NCBI GenBank assembly: GCA_900555715.1
Contig: USMC01000034.1
Span: forward strand, 1-26,239
Length of the DNA stretch: 26,239 nucleotides
Direction of reading: 5' to 3'
Source: an uncultured Porphyromonadaceae bacterium
GTDB taxonomy: Bacteria > Bacteroidota > Bacteroidia > Bacteroidales > Muribaculaceae
Shown: in pieces, positions 1 to 8,814 of the stretch
Layout of the letters: each line of letters opens with the position of its first letter
Numbering within the stretch: the stretch's first letter is position 1
The notes under the pieces: model-generated
What the model saw: the letters and a program-made list of their open reading frames with translations, nothing else
The model's database searches: none
What the model was told of the DNA's origin: nothing
Program-made: the position numbers and the translations under genes

Positions 1-2179
1 GTCCGCGCAGCTGGCGGTCGACGCGGCGGCTTTCGTGGCGTTCGGTGCCGATGATGGCAAGACCTCCGGCTTCGCGTACTTCCGGGGTGAGCTTGATGTC
101 CGTACCGCGACCCGCCATGTTTGTGGCGATGGTGACGCATCCCTTACGTCCTGCCAGGGCAACAACTTCTGCCTCGCGCTGGTGCAGCTTGGCATTGAGC
201 ACCTGATGCTCTATCTTCTGCATCTGCAGCATTCGGCTGAGAAGCTCGGAAATCTCGACGGATGTCGTGCCCACGAGTACCGGGCGTCCTTCGCCGACGA
301 GCCTTACTATTTCGGCTATGACGGCTTTATATTTCTCTTTCTTCGTGCGGTAGACGCGGTCGTTGAGGTCTTTTCGCGCTATGGGTCGGTTTGTGGGTAT
401 GGTGACGACGTCGAGTTTGTAGATATCCCAGAACTCGCCGGCTTCTGTCTCGGCGGTACCTGTCATGCCGGCGAGCTTGTGGTACATGCGGAAATAGTTC
501 TGGAGCGTGATGGTTGCGAATGTCTGTGTGGCGGCCTCTACTTTGACGCCTTCCTTCGCTTCTATCGCCTGATGGAGACCGTCGCTGTAGCGGCGTCCTT
601 CCATGATACGTCCGGTCTGCTCGTCGACAATCTTCACCTTGTTGTCATCGACGACGTATTCCTGGTCGCGCATGAATAGTGTATAGGCTTTCAGAAGCTG
701 TGTGACGGTGTGCACGCGCTCGCTCTTGATGGCGTAATTTGCCATAGCCTCGTCTTTTTTCTCCTGGCGCTCGGCGGCATCCTGTATATGCTCAAGTTCG
801 GAGAGCTGGGCGGCGATGTCGGGGAGGACGAAGAACTGCGGATCCTGCGAATGTCCGGTGAGCTCGTCGATGCCTTTGTCGGTGAGTTCGACGCTGCGGT
901 TTTTCTCGTCGATGACGAAGTAGAGCGGGTCGGTGACGACAGGCATTTCGCGCTGGTTGTCCTGAAGGTAATAGCCCTCTGTTTCGAGAAGCACGTTCTT
1001 CATACCTTCCTGGCTGAGGAAGCGGATGAGGGCGCTGTTCTTGGGCAGACCTTTATATGCGCGGAAGAGAAGGAGGGCGCCTTCCTTGCGGACGGCTTTG
1101 TCTTCTGATGCGAGTTTTGTCTTGGCTTCGGCGAGGATGCCGGTGACAAGCTTTGTCTGTGCGTTGACAACCTTCTGTACGTTGGATTTGAACTGGTCGA
1201 ACATCTGGTCGTCGCCTTTCGGCACGGGACCGGATATGATGAGCGGCGTACGGGCGTCGTCGATGAGCACGGAGTCGACCTCATCGACGATAGCGTAGTA
1301 GTGCTTGCGCTGTACGAGGTCGTCGGGGTCCATCGCCATGTTGTCGCGGAGATAGTCGAAGCCGAATTCGTTGTTTGTGCCGAAGGTGATGTCGCATGCG
1401 TATGCCCGACGGCGTTCCGGAGTGTTTGGCTGGTGCTTGTCGATGCAGTCGACGGATGCGCCGTGGAACATATAGAGCGGTCCCATCCATTCGGAGTCGC
1501 GCTTGGCGAGGTAGTCGTTGACGGTCACCACGTGGACGCCTTTGCCCGACAGCGAGCGCAGGAATACAGGGAGGGTGGCGACGAGTGTCTTACCTTCGCC
1601 TGTCGCCATTTCGGCAATCTTGCCCTGGTGGAGTACGATACCGCCGATGAGCTGCACGTCGTAGTGCACCATGTCCCATGTCATGTCGTTGCCGCCGGCG
1701 GTCCAGTGGTTTTTCCAGATTGCTTTGTCGCCTTCTATGGAGACGAATTCGCGTCCTTCGCCGGCAAGGTCGCGGTCGAACTGCGTGGCTGTGACAACGA
1801 CGGTCTCATTCTTTGCGAATCGTGCTGCCGTCTCGCGTACGGCGGCGAACACCACGGGCAGATGCTCGTTGAGCTTGTCTTCGATGATTTCGAGAACCTT
1901 CTTTTCGTGTGCGTCGATTTTATCCCACAGCGGCTGGCGCTCGTCGAAAGGCAGTTCTTCGACTTCGTGGCGTATTTTTTCGATTGCTTCGTTGTCGGCT
2001 TTTGTGGCAGCTGCGATGTCGGCGCGCACGTCGGTGATTTTCTGGCGAAGGGCGTCGTTGTCCAGCTTCTCCATGACGGGAATCTGTTCCTTGACTTTGG
2101 CAAGGATGGGCTGTATGGCTTTCAGGTCGCGTGTGGATTTATCGCCGAATATAGTTTTGAGAATAGATGTGAATGACAT
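1..2179 (-). CDS. secA: Preprotein translocase ATPase SecA (3' end outside window)
   Basis: SecA is the cytosolic motor that drives unfolded preproteins through SecYEG. The reading frame starts at the ATG at 2177-2179 (MSFTSILKTIFGDKSTRD) and stays open to the window edge, giving about 726 residues. Seen: Walker A MATGEGKT around residue 191, followed by NDYLAKRDSEWMGPLY and the DNNEFGFDYLRDNM-like block (here TFGTNNEFGFDYLRDNMA), the DEVDSVLIDDARTPL DEAD-box block, a preprotein cross-linking region, and NBD2 motifs GMTGTAETEAGEF, MAGRGTDIKL and GTERHESRRVDRQLR at the edge. The Walker A lies later than in E. coli SecA because of an N-terminal insertion, as I recall for Bacteroidetes SecA of about 1,100 residues. 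The helical scaffold end, wing and C-terminal linker are missing only because of the window cut. It is transcribed separately from the gene behind it; a TAnnTTTG element lies at 2233-2240. Confidence 0.97.
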   Translation of the reverse strand, partial: MSFTSILKTIFGDKSTRDLKAIQPILAKVKEQIPVMEKLDNDALRQKITDVRADIAAATKADNEAIEKIRHEVEELPFDERQPLWDKIDAHEKKVLEIIEDKLNEHLPVVFAAVRETAARFAKNETVVVTATQFDRDLAGEGREFVSIEGDKAIWKNHWTAGGNDMTWDMVHYDVQLIGGIVLHQGKIAEMATGEGKTLVATLPVFLRSLSGKGVHVVTVNDYLAKRDSEWMGPLYMFHGASVDCIDKHQPNTPERRRAYACDITFGTNNEFGFDYLRDNMAMDPDDLVQRKHYYAIVDEVDSVLIDDARTPLIISGPVPKGDDQMFDQFKSNVQKVVNAQTKLVTGILAEAKTKLASEDKAVRKEGALLLFRAYKGLPKNSALIRFLSQEGMKNVLLETEGYYLQDNQREMPVVTDPLYFVIDEKNRSVELTDKGIDELTGHSQDPQFFVLPDIAAQLSELEHIQDAAERQEKKDEAMANYAIKSERVHTVTQLLKAYTLFMRDQEYVVDDNKVKIVDEQTGRIMEGRRYSDGLHQAIEAKEGVKVEAATQTFATITLQNYFRMYHKLAGMTGTAETEAGEFWDIYKLDVVTIPTNRPIARKDLNDRVYRTKKEKYKAVIAEIVRLVGEGRPVLVGTTSVEISELLSRMLQMQKIEHQVLNAKLHQREAEVVALAGRKGCVTIATNMAGRGTDIKLTPEVREAGGLAIIGTERHESRRVDRQLRG

Positions 2180-2232
2180 TATTTTGTTAGTTGTGATTCA
2201 AGTTAATACGTCTGCCCGGACGAGCAGGTCGA

Positions 2233-2240
2233 CAAAATTA
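2233..2240 (-). promoter_or_regulatory. Putative -7 element for secA
   Basis: Reading the minus strand, TAATTTTG matches the Bacteroidetes sigma-ABfr -7 consensus TAnnTTTG and lies 53 nt upstream of the secA ATG. No matching TTTG box is found 19-21 nt further upstream, so the promoter call is tentative. Confidence 0.35.
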
Positions 2241-2272
2241 ATAAAAAATATGGGAATAACTTGCTTCCAAGC

Positions 2273-3895
2273 TCATTTTTTGAGCTTTATGGGAGCTTTG
2301 TCGGCGGCATTGGGCGAGCGTATGCGCAGGATGCGTGCCAGTGTGGGCGCTATGGCGCGTGCGTCGATAGGTGTGTCGAGCGTCTGCGCGTCTATGCCCG
2401 GGGCAAGGATGAAAACGGGCGCGAAAGGTGTGGCACCGGTCTGGATGAGATTTCTGCGGGCGGACGTGGGGTTGAGATTGTTGTAGTCGTCGATGATCTC
2501 GAATCCCGGAGCCGCATAGAAGAGGACGTCGCCGGCAGTGGATACAACAGTGTTGCGCCGGAGGACTTCCGGGTCCTGACCGGCGCGTCCGGCAACGATG
2601 TCGTCGATAGTGTATACGCGGTCGATTCCCGTCATGCGGGCAAGGAACTGCGCTACCTCTTCGCGTACTGCCGCGGTGTTTAGCTCCAGCTCCTTGAGCA
2701 GTTTGTGGTTGAGATATAGATGCCCGTTGTGATAGGCGGAGATGTAGTCGCCGCTGCCGTGGAGCGCCATAAGATAGACGTTGAGCAGCGACACCGCCTT
2801 ACGTGTCGAAAATTCGCCGTAGGGTATCTTCCATTCCTCCTCGTCGCGGCGTCTCTGGGGGCGCGGCGGCGTTGCGGCAAGCATGATGACTGTCTTGTCG
2901 AGTCCTATGCTTCTGTCTATGTCGGAGAAGAGCACGTCGAGGTCGCGGTCGAGCTTCACGTAGGCGTCCATGGTCTCCGCGCGCTTGTCGGCGGCGCGGC
3001 CGTAGGGGTAGGGCGTCAGAGAGTAGCCTATGTTGAGCACGTCGGTAGTGCCTTCGTGAGAACCGAGCTTATAGTTCTGCAGCAGGTCTTTGGCAACGGC
3101 TGTCACCTCACGGTTGAGCAGCGGCGAGCTCATGAACATGTCGATTCTGTCTTCGCTGCTGCGCGGGAAAGTGTGCCGGAAGGGATATCTCGAAAGATAC
3201 TCGGGAACGTTGGGGAACTCAGCCAGCGAGGGCGTCCAGCTCATTGTGTCCAGACGTGCCGCCAGCGGCATCATGCGGTTGCGGTTGGTGATGCCCGGAG
3301 GCATGTCGCCGTATGCCGTCGACGAAGCCCAGTTGCCGGTTTTTGTGTCGAGCCACAGAGCTCCGGTAGCGTTGTGCCCTGCCATTCCGATGGATGTGCC
3401 GGCTGTAGGAGCTACGGAGTAGACGAGCCCGGTGCCTCCTGAGGCGATGCGCACTTCGTCGGAGATGGTGGAAACGCGCAGCGATGCCGGCGAGAAGCCT
3501 TCGGCGGTGTAGTTGCCGAGGACGGTGGCGTCGGAGTAGGCGGATTGAGGGCGCAGACCGTAGCGGTCGTAGTAGGTCGATGAGCCTATGCCTGTCAGCG
3601 AAGGACCGGCGCCTGTCATCAGCGTGGCTGTCGCTGCCGTTGCGTCGAGAGCGCTGCCGTAGTCGGCGGTGATGCGTGCGCCGCCGCGCTCAAGCCTGAG
3701 AAGACCGCCGTCGGTGAGGTGATCGCGCAGAATGTCTATATAATTGTCGTCCAGCCCGTCAACAATGATATTGACAAGCAGACGCGTCTGCGCGGGGGTT
3801 GCCCCTTGCAGACCCATCGCCGCCACAGATGCCACGAGAGCCATCAGAAGCCTCGGCATGGCGGGAGAATATGTTTTTCTCTTCTTAGCTGACAT
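2273..3895 (-). CDS. Exported alkaline-phosphatase-fold protein, probable pseudoenzyme
   Basis: A 540-residue protein starting at ATG 3895; ATG 3859 (MPRLLMALVASVAAM) is an alternative that gives a shorter signal peptide. The promoter TAnnTTTG element at 3911-3918 rules out starts upstream of 3895. A signal peptide ending near GLQGATPAQ indicates export to the periplasm. The fold of PafA-like nucleotide pyrophosphatase/alkaline phosphatases is visible: IIVDGLDDNY near the N-terminus, the DATAATATLMTGAGPSLTGIG nucleophile region, and a C-terminal block IAPTLARILRIRSPNA. However, where active enzymes have D-x3-H, a DH pair and a late His, this protein has IGYSLTPYPYGR, VIMLAATPPRP and TGATPFAPVFI. 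Only the first Asp and a candidate Thr remain. From memory, related Bacteroidales proteins show the same losses, so this is probably a conserved non-catalytic family rather than a decayed gene. The function is unknown. Confidence 0.8.
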   Translation of the reverse strand: MSAKKRKTYSPAMPRLLMALVASVAAMGLQGATPAQTRLLVNIIVDGLDDNYIDILRDHLTDGGLLRLERGGARITADYGSALDATAATATLMTGAGPSLTGIGSSTYYDRYGLRPQSAYSDATVLGNYTAEGFSPASLRVSTISDEVRIASGGTGLVYSVAPTAGTSIGMAGHNATGALWLDTKTGNWASSTAYGDMPPGITNRNRMMPLAARLDTMSWTPSLAEFPNVPEYLSRYPFRHTFPRSSEDRIDMFMSSPLLNREVTAVAKDLLQNYKLGSHEGTTDVLNIGYSLTPYPYGRAADKRAETMDAYVKLDRDLDVLFSDIDRSIGLDKTVIMLAATPPRPQRRRDEEEWKIPYGEFSTRKAVSLLNVYLMALHGSGDYISAYHNGHLYLNHKLLKELELNTAAVREEVAQFLARMTGIDRVYTIDDIVAGRAGQDPEVLRRNTVVSTAGDVLFYAAPGFEIIDDYNNLNPTSARRNLIQTGATPFAPVFILAPGIDAQTLDTPIDARAIAPTLARILRIRSPNAADKAPIKLKK

Positions 3896-3910
3896 TCTGG
3901 AAAACGGTTG

Positions 3911-3942
3911 CAAATATAAGCAATCTCACCGAAATGCACAAA
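3911..3942 (-). promoter_or_regulatory. Promoter of the alkaline-phosphatase-fold gene
   Basis: On the minus strand TTTG (3942-3939), a 20-nt spacer and TATATTTG (3918-3911) form a perfect Bacteroidetes -33/-7 pair. Transcription would start near 3904-3906, giving a very short leader to ATG 3895 or about 45 nt to ATG 3859, which is an argument for considering the later start. Confidence 0.65.
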
Positions 3943-3979
3943 TCAGTTTTTAGGTTCAGAAAGTATGTTACATGTTATT

Positions 3980-4013
3980 AAACACACAAAACCCCGGGTG
4001 GTTTACCCGGGGT
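3980..4013 (-). terminator. Intrinsic terminator of the TonB/DUF5689/mutarotase operon
   Basis: A perfect 9-bp inverted repeat, ACCCCGGGT (3991-3999) and ACCCGGGGT (4005-4013) with a 5-nt loop, lies 22 nt beyond the mutarotase stop. On the minus strand it is followed by TTTTGTGTGTTT, a U-rich tail typical of rho-independent termination. Confidence 0.85.
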
Positions 4014-4035
4014 CGTATTCTGAGAAGCAGGATAA

Positions 4036-4920
4036 TCAGAGATTGTCGATGAGTATGAGGTACGATGCGCTGAATGTCTCGCCGGGGGCGAGGCTATTGA
4101 CGTGCTGACGTTCGGCGAATTCGCCGCAGAAGCCTACACGGTCGGCGCGTCCCCACCATGGTTCAATGCACACGAAAGGCGCAGCCGCCGATTTCGACCA
4201 CAGACCTACTAAAGGCGCGTCGAAAAAGAGGGTGACGTACGGTTCGCGCTTCTTGCTGAGCAGCGACACACGGTGCACCTTGCTGTCGCCGATGACAAGG
4301 GCGTCGCGCTCGAACGTTGTGGCTGTGATGGGAAGCATACCTTCTGCATCTAAGGCAATATCGGCTGTCTCGTTGCCTATGCATCCTTTTTCTGCTACGA
4401 GCTGTGTCTGCAGCGGTCCGGTCTCGCCAAGGCAGAAGTAGCCGTGAACGGGATCAGAGGCGTTGAAGTCGGGATAGTTGAATGCCGGATGAGCGCCGAT
4501 CTGGAAGACCATCTCTTTTGTGTCGGTGTTGTGCACGCGCCACATCACTTCGATGCGTTCGCCGACGAGCCCATAGCCGATGTCGAGACGGAAGCTGCGC
4601 GGATAGAGCTTCATCGTACTGTCGTCGGAGACGAGAGTGAACCATGCCTCGTTTTCCTCGGCTGAGTCGACGACGGCAAACTCCATGTCGCGTGCGAAAC
4701 CGTGCTGGCCGAGGCGGTATACATTGCCGTCCATGCGGTATTCTCCGTTCCACACCGAGCCGACGATGGGGAACAGCACCGGCGAACGGCGTCCCCAGAA
4801 GGCGCTGTCGCCTTGCCAGAGATATTGTTCGCCCGTGCGGATATTGACGATGCTCTGTAGTTCGGCACCATGAGTGCTGATGACTACAGAAAGCACGTCG
4901 TTTGTCAGTGTTACGTTCAT
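4036..4920 (-). CDS. Aldose 1-epimerase (mutarotase) family protein, LacX-like
   Basis: A 294-residue galactose-mutarotase-like protein with no signal peptide, so probably cytosolic. Family enzymes interconvert alpha and beta anomers of sugars. Seen: GRRSPVLFPIVG (Arg about 45), GQHGFARD (His 73), GAHPAFNYP (His 144) and CIEPWWGRAD (Glu 253), which line up with the substrate-binding Arg/His and the general acid His and base Glu of this fold. The start is ATG 4918-4920, which overlaps the TGA of the upstream DUF5689 gene in an ATGA arrangement, so the two are translationally coupled. A longer in-frame extension exists upstream but lies inside the DUF5689 gene and has no family similarity. It is the last gene of a minus-strand operon headed by a TonB-dependent receptor and is followed by a strong terminator, which hints that the transported substrate may be a carbohydrate or carry one (inference). 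Confidence 0.88.
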   Translation of the reverse strand: MNVTLTNDVLSVVISTHGAELQSIVNIRTGEQYLWQGDSAFWGRRSPVLFPIVGSVWNGEYRMDGNVYRLGQHGFARDMEFAVVDSAEENEAWFTLVSDDSTMKLYPRSFRLDIGYGLVGERIEVMWRVHNTDTKEMVFQIGAHPAFNYPDFNASDPVHGYFCLGETGPLQTQLVAEKGCIGNETADIALDAEGMLPITATTFERDALVIGDSKVHRVSLLSKKREPYVTLFFDAPLVGLWSKSAAAPFVCIEPWWGRADRVGFCGEFAERQHVNSLAPGETFSASYLILIDNL

Positions 4921-6995
4921 TTCGCAGGATATATGACGATGTCGGAAATATGGATTTGTCCGCGCTTGCTGGCGCCGTCGGAGCCGAGGGTGGCGTCGTG
5001 CCCGACGGTGAATGTCACCGACGTGGCGTTGCCGAGCCATGTGACAGAGGTGTCGCCGGAAGCCTGAGCTGGGCTGAGGGTACCTGTGTTAGGTGTGAAA
5101 GTGGTGTAGCGGAATTTGTTCGTCGAGGCAATGCTGAAGACGATTTTCGCTGTCGCCGGACCGCTGATGGTTACGGTGTTGTCGGCATAGATGCGTGCTG
5201 CACCCGAGCTTGCGTGGAGCGATGGCGGAGTGGAGCCGCTGCCTTGCTCAACGGTGATGGTGTAGCCGTCGACTGTCGTGCTTCCCGGAAGAGTGAGCGA
5301 TTTGGCGGAGATGGTTATCGCGTCGCCGGGCACGGCAGGCTCGTCGCCACCGCCGGGCTGGTCGGGAGGCGTGGTGCCGCCGTCGTAGCTGACGAGTTTG
5401 CTGCCTGTAGTCATCTGAGGTGTGTTGCCCATATAGTTGACGAGCGTGCCGTATACTTCTACCTCGGCTCCGACTTTAATCTGCTCGGCTGAAGTGAATT
5501 TGTCGCCGTTTAGTCCGTAGCCACGGTAGATGCTGAGTGTCGATGTGCCGTCGGTGATGGCGTATGTGGCATTTCCGAACTGTGTGCTCACTTCTTTGAC
5601 AGATGCGACAGTGCCCTTGACATAGACGTTCTCTACCTTTCCTTCAGCGTCGAGTGCCTGGGCGAGCTGCAGGGCTTTCGTCGGCGTGTATGGGTCTTCG
5701 AGTGTGCCCGTGCCGCCTTCGACGATTTCAATACCTTCGATTTCGAAAGAATCGGCTTTACCGGTGTTGCCTGTCAGACCCCATGTGCCGAGATATTTGC
5801 TGAGCTTGCCTTTGATAAGGATGGCTTTGCCGAGGTTTGCGGGGTTTGCGGCGAGGTTGCCGTATTTCTGGAGTGCGCTTTCGACAGCTACGGGCACTAC
5901 GATGCAGCGGCTGTAGTCGGTTTCTGTGGCGCTTTCAGCGATGACAAGCGATGTGGATATGACGAACGGCGGTTCGAACTGCAGGTCGCTGTTTTTGCTG
6001 ACATTGTCCTCTACCTCGGGAGCGAGCGTGCCCACGATGTAGCCTTTGACCCATCCTTCGGAAGCTATTCCAGCTTTCTCTTCTTCGATTGCCTGTGAAA
6101 CGGTATAGGGTTTGTCTTTCTCGCCCGGCAGGTCGCCGACGCGGATGATGCCGTCGCCGTCGAGCATCATGAGCTGCCACGAAGAGTTGTAGTAGCTGAG
6201 GATGCCGACGATGTCGATGTTGCCTACCGGCAGCGTGGTGTTGAAGAATGTGGAGTAGCCCGATGTGCGGACGGTGAGTGTGCCGCCGTTGCGGTCGACG
6301 ATGGTGGTGTTCTGCTCTTCGTTCACTTTAGTATGCCATACGGAGAGCTTGCGCTGACCGCCTTCGTTGAAGTATACGTTCTTGAAGCGTACGAGGCGGC
6401 TCTGGAGAGTGCGCAGTCCTTCGGGCGTCTGCGAAAGCTCGGTGAAGGAGTTTATCACGAGCGTGTCGATGGCGGCGGGACTCGGGTAGCCGTTGAGTTC
6501 TGTGTGGGCATAGAATGTCTCGGGAGCCATGAAAGATACTTGCCACGACTTTCCGTTTTCGTACCACGACTTGCGTCCTATCTGCTGGAGTCCGGCGTAT
6601 TTGCCGATTTCCATTCCTGTTACGTCCATGACGACCTCCTGTCCGCGGCGGTAGCGGAGGTAGAGGTTGTAGCTGTCGACGGAGAATGCCAGGGCGGCAG
6701 TCTTGTCCTGTATGACGATGCTCTTGAAGATATTGCCTTCCTCGTCGGAGGATACTACGGTGCCGCTGATGATGAACCGGCGCGACGGGTCGTCCTTGTC
6801 GGCGATGGTGTCGGCGTAGTTGGTATCGTCGCTCCAGAACTTCTCTTTGAGCTCAAGGATGGTGGTGTTTGGCTGCAGTGTCGACACCGGCGCTTTTGCC
6901 GAGGGATCGTCGACATCGTCCTGGCAGGAGGCGAAGCCTGCGGCGACAACAGCGGCGACAGCCAGGGTGCGGATATATGATTTGAAATTTCTCAT
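4917..6995 (-). CDS. DUF5689/OB-fold surface lipoprotein B
   Basis: A 692-residue lipoprotein beginning MRNFKSYIRTLAVAAVV with lipobox GFASC and Cys24 followed by QDDVDD, an acidic stretch typical of Bacteroidetes surface export. Domains in order, by my recognition: DUF5689 at about 40-290 (FIISGTVVSSDEEGNIFKS, GILSYYNSSWQLM); a DUF6359-like OB module at about 295-430 (YTVSQAIEEEKAG, EGWVKGYIVG); a second OB-fold module at about 435-540 (DPYTPTKALQLAQAL, VYVKGTVASV, GDKFTSAEQIKVGAEV); a Pro/Gly linker; and a C-terminal beta domain at about 560-692. It lies 43 nt after paralogue A and overlaps the mutarotase start. The OB module is commonly labelled nucleic-acid binding, but no ligand can be read from sequence. 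It probably works with the TonB-dependent receptor at the cell surface. Confidence 0.85.
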   Translation of the reverse strand: MRNFKSYIRTLAVAAVVAAGFASCQDDVDDPSAKAPVSTLQPNTTILELKEKFWSDDTNYADTIADKDDPSRRFIISGTVVSSDEEGNIFKSIVIQDKTAALAFSVDSYNLYLRYRRGQEVVMDVTGMEIGKYAGLQQIGRKSWYENGKSWQVSFMAPETFYAHTELNGYPSPAAIDTLVINSFTELSQTPEGLRTLQSRLVRFKNVYFNEGGQRKLSVWHTKVNEEQNTTIVDRNGGTLTVRTSGYSTFFNTTLPVGNIDIVGILSYYNSSWQLMMLDGDGIIRVGDLPGEKDKPYTVSQAIEEEKAGIASEGWVKGYIVGTLAPEVEDNVSKNSDLQFEPPFVISTSLVIAESATETDYSRCIVVPVAVESALQKYGNLAANPANLGKAILIKGKLSKYLGTWGLTGNTGKADSFEIEGIEIVEGGTGTLEDPYTPTKALQLAQALDAEGKVENVYVKGTVASVKEVSTQFGNATYAITDGTSTLSIYRGYGLNGDKFTSAEQIKVGAEVEVYGTLVNYMGNTPQMTTGSKLVSYDGGTTPPDQPGGGDEPAVPGDAITISAKSLTLPGSTTVDGYTITVEQGSGSTPPSLHASSGAARIYADNTVTISGPATAKIVFSIASTNKFRYTTFTPNTGTLSPAQASGDTSVTWLGNATSVTFTVGHDATLGSDGASKRGQIHISDIVIYPAK

Positions 6996-7000
6996 CTTAA

Positions 7001-7035
7001 TTACGCATTACTAATTGCACATTGCTAATTATAAA
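7001..7035. repeat. Degenerate TAATTA-type heptamer repeat (cluster A)
   Basis: The gap between the two DUF5689 genes consists of TTAATTACGCATTACTAATT and GCACATTGCTAATTATAA-like words. They are the same CTAATTN vocabulary seen at 17883-17920, 19480-19592 and 22047-22100. Confidence 0.6.
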
Positions 7036-7038
7036 TTG

Positions 7039-8796
7039 TCACTTGCTGCCGTTTATTTTGAGATTCTTGATTTCCCATGTGTCGGCGCCGTCGGCTGTGG
7101 AACCGTATTTGAAGGCTATCTGAATCTTCTTGCCGTCGAAAGCGGCGAGGCTAACGCTGCCGGAGTTGGCAAAGGTCCACGCGCCGGCTTCAGGCCATGT
7201 GGGTATGGTGAGCGCTGTCCATTCCTTAGCTCCTTCTTCGCGTGCCACGACGCCGCAGAGTGTGCGCAGCGTGGTCTGGAACTTGGCGGCGTGGTCGAAG
7301 GTGAGTGAGCAGCCTGTGGCGCCCGTGAGATCGAGCACAGGAGAGATGGCATAGGCTTCCGATGCCTTCGCGGAACCGGCGGCGTAGGCAGAGGCGTTAA
7401 GATAGCCTCTCTCGTTAAATGTCTTCCACGACCATACGTAGCTCAGACCGTCGGCGAGGCTTGCGTTGTCGATAGTCCAGTCGGACGGCATTGCGGTGAG
7501 TGCGTCGGACAGCATGGAATAAAGTTCCGACGACGGTCCGGGTGTCGGGGTGTCGCCGCCCGATGTCTGTCCGTTGTAGCTGACAATCCTGCTTCCTGTC
7601 GTGAGCTGACGGGTGTTGCCCTTGAAGTTGACGAGCGTACCGAGGACTACTACGTCGGCGCCTACGGAAAGCTGATCGGCGGAGGTGAATTTGTCGCCGC
7701 CGAGCCAGTAGCCGCGGTAAACGCCAAGTGTCTCGCCTCCGGTGTTGTCGCAGATGTAGTATGTGGCGTTGCCGAACGAGCCTGTGTCGACTTCGCCTAC
7801 AGAGGCGATCTTGCCTTTGACGTATATGTTCTCAAGCTTGTCGTCGGCGCTCATGGCACCTGCGAGCTGGAGAGCTTTTGCCACGTTATAGGGGCTTTCG
7901 AGGGTGCCTTCACCGGCGGGTTCGGTGTCGGGAACAGGTTCGGGAGCTATGTTGTCGAAGTTCTGGCAGCCGTCGGCGTCGATGAGGATAATCTGCCAGT
8001 CGTTGTTGAAGTAGCTCAGGATACCTGTGACATCACCTGTACCGTAGGGCATCGGCTCTTCGGAAAAGTCGGCGTACGAACTGTTGCGGACGCCCAGACG
8101 TGCGCCTGTGGCATCGGTGATGTAGCGTGTCACCGACTGTGTGCCTGCGAAGGGTTTGCCGGCGTCGGCGAAGCTCACGCCCTGTACGCGCACGAGACGG
8201 CTCATCCATTTCTGGAGCGATGCCGGGCTGGATTTGGCAGCGTTGATTTCGGCGATAGTCGTGGCTGTGGTGTCGACTTTGGAAGGCTCGGGGAGCCCGA
8301 CGCGGTTGCGGACAACGTGTGCCTTGAGGGTCTCGACGTCCATGAAAGTCATTTCGCTGCCGCTTATGGCTCCGAACTGGAGAAGTCCGCGGTAGCCGCC
8401 GATTTCAAGCCCGGTGGCATAGACTGCCACTTCCTGTCCGAAGGGAAAGAGTTTATAGAGGTCGTATTCGTTGACGGAAAAGGTTATTGCCACCTGCTCG
8501 CCGTCGGCGTCGCGTGTCTGCACGACGATGTTCTTGAACACATTGCCCGTTGCGTCCGACGAGCAGACGCGTCCGGTGAAGACAATGGTGTCGCCGTCGG
8601 CATTGGTTCCGATGGTCGTGGGACTGGTGAGCGAGCTCCAGTTTTCTGCCTTGAAGTCGAGCAGAGGAATATTTGCCTCGACGTCGACCGTTTCGGGGTA
8701 TACGACGGGAGGATAGGTGAAATTATCGTCGCAGGCGGTGGTTATTGCCGAAAGACCGAGCACCGCAGCTGCCGTATATATTATTGAATGTTTCAT
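7039..8796 (-). CDS. DUF5689/choice-of-anchor surface lipoprotein A
   Basis: A 585-residue lipoprotein with signal peptide MKHSIIYTAAAVLGLSAITT and lipobox Cys22 followed by DDN, consistent with outer-membrane surface display. Domains: DUF5689 at about 40-290 (DTIVFTGRVCSSDATGNVF, DVTGILSYFNNDWQIILID); an OB-fold module at about 297-410 (SPYNVAKALQLAGAM, IYVKGKIASVGEV, GGDKFTSADQLSVGADV, LVNFKGNTRQLTTGSRIV); and a C-terminal jelly-roll-like choice-of-anchor J domain at about 425-585 (SDWTIDNASL, PVLDLTGATGCSLTFDHA, DTWEIKNLKING). It begins 18 nt after the TonB-receptor stop, so it is co-transcribed with it. It is a paralogue of the next gene, sharing the first and OB domains but differing at the C-terminus and lacking the extra OB module. 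The ligand is unknown; capture of substrate for the receptor is inferred from context. Confidence 0.86.
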   Translation of the reverse strand: MKHSIIYTAAAVLGLSAITTACDDNFTYPPVVYPETVDVEANIPLLDFKAENWSSLTSPTTIGTNADGDTIVFTGRVCSSDATGNVFKNIVVQTRDADGEQVAITFSVNEYDLYKLFPFGQEVAVYATGLEIGGYRGLLQFGAISGSEMTFMDVETLKAHVVRNRVGLPEPSKVDTTATTIAEINAAKSSPASLQKWMSRLVRVQGVSFADAGKPFAGTQSVTRYITDATGARLGVRNSSYADFSEEPMPYGTGDVTGILSYFNNDWQIILIDADGCQNFDNIAPEPVPDTEPAGEGTLESPYNVAKALQLAGAMSADDKLENIYVKGKIASVGEVDTGSFGNATYYICDNTGGETLGVYRGYWLGGDKFTSADQLSVGADVVVLGTLVNFKGNTRQLTTGSRIVSYNGQTSGGDTPTPGPSSELYSMLSDALTAMPSDWTIDNASLADGLSYVWSWKTFNERGYLNASAYAAGSAKASEAYAISPVLDLTGATGCSLTFDHAAKFQTTLRTLCGVVAREEGAKEWTALTIPTWPEAGAWTFANSGSVSLAAFDGKKIQIAFKYGSTADGADTWEIKNLKINGSK

Positions 8797-8814
8797 ACTG
8801 TCTGTGTTATGCGG

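Noticed and set aside
1301..2176. Plus-strand frame of 291 codons over secA
   Set aside because: Antisense to conserved SecA motifs and has no domain of its own.
2269..2287. Inverted repeat AAGCTCA-TTTTT-TGAGCTT as terminator of the phosphatase-fold gene
   Set aside because: The 7-bp stem is perfect but overlaps the stop codon and is followed on the minus strand by GGAAGC rather than a U-tract.
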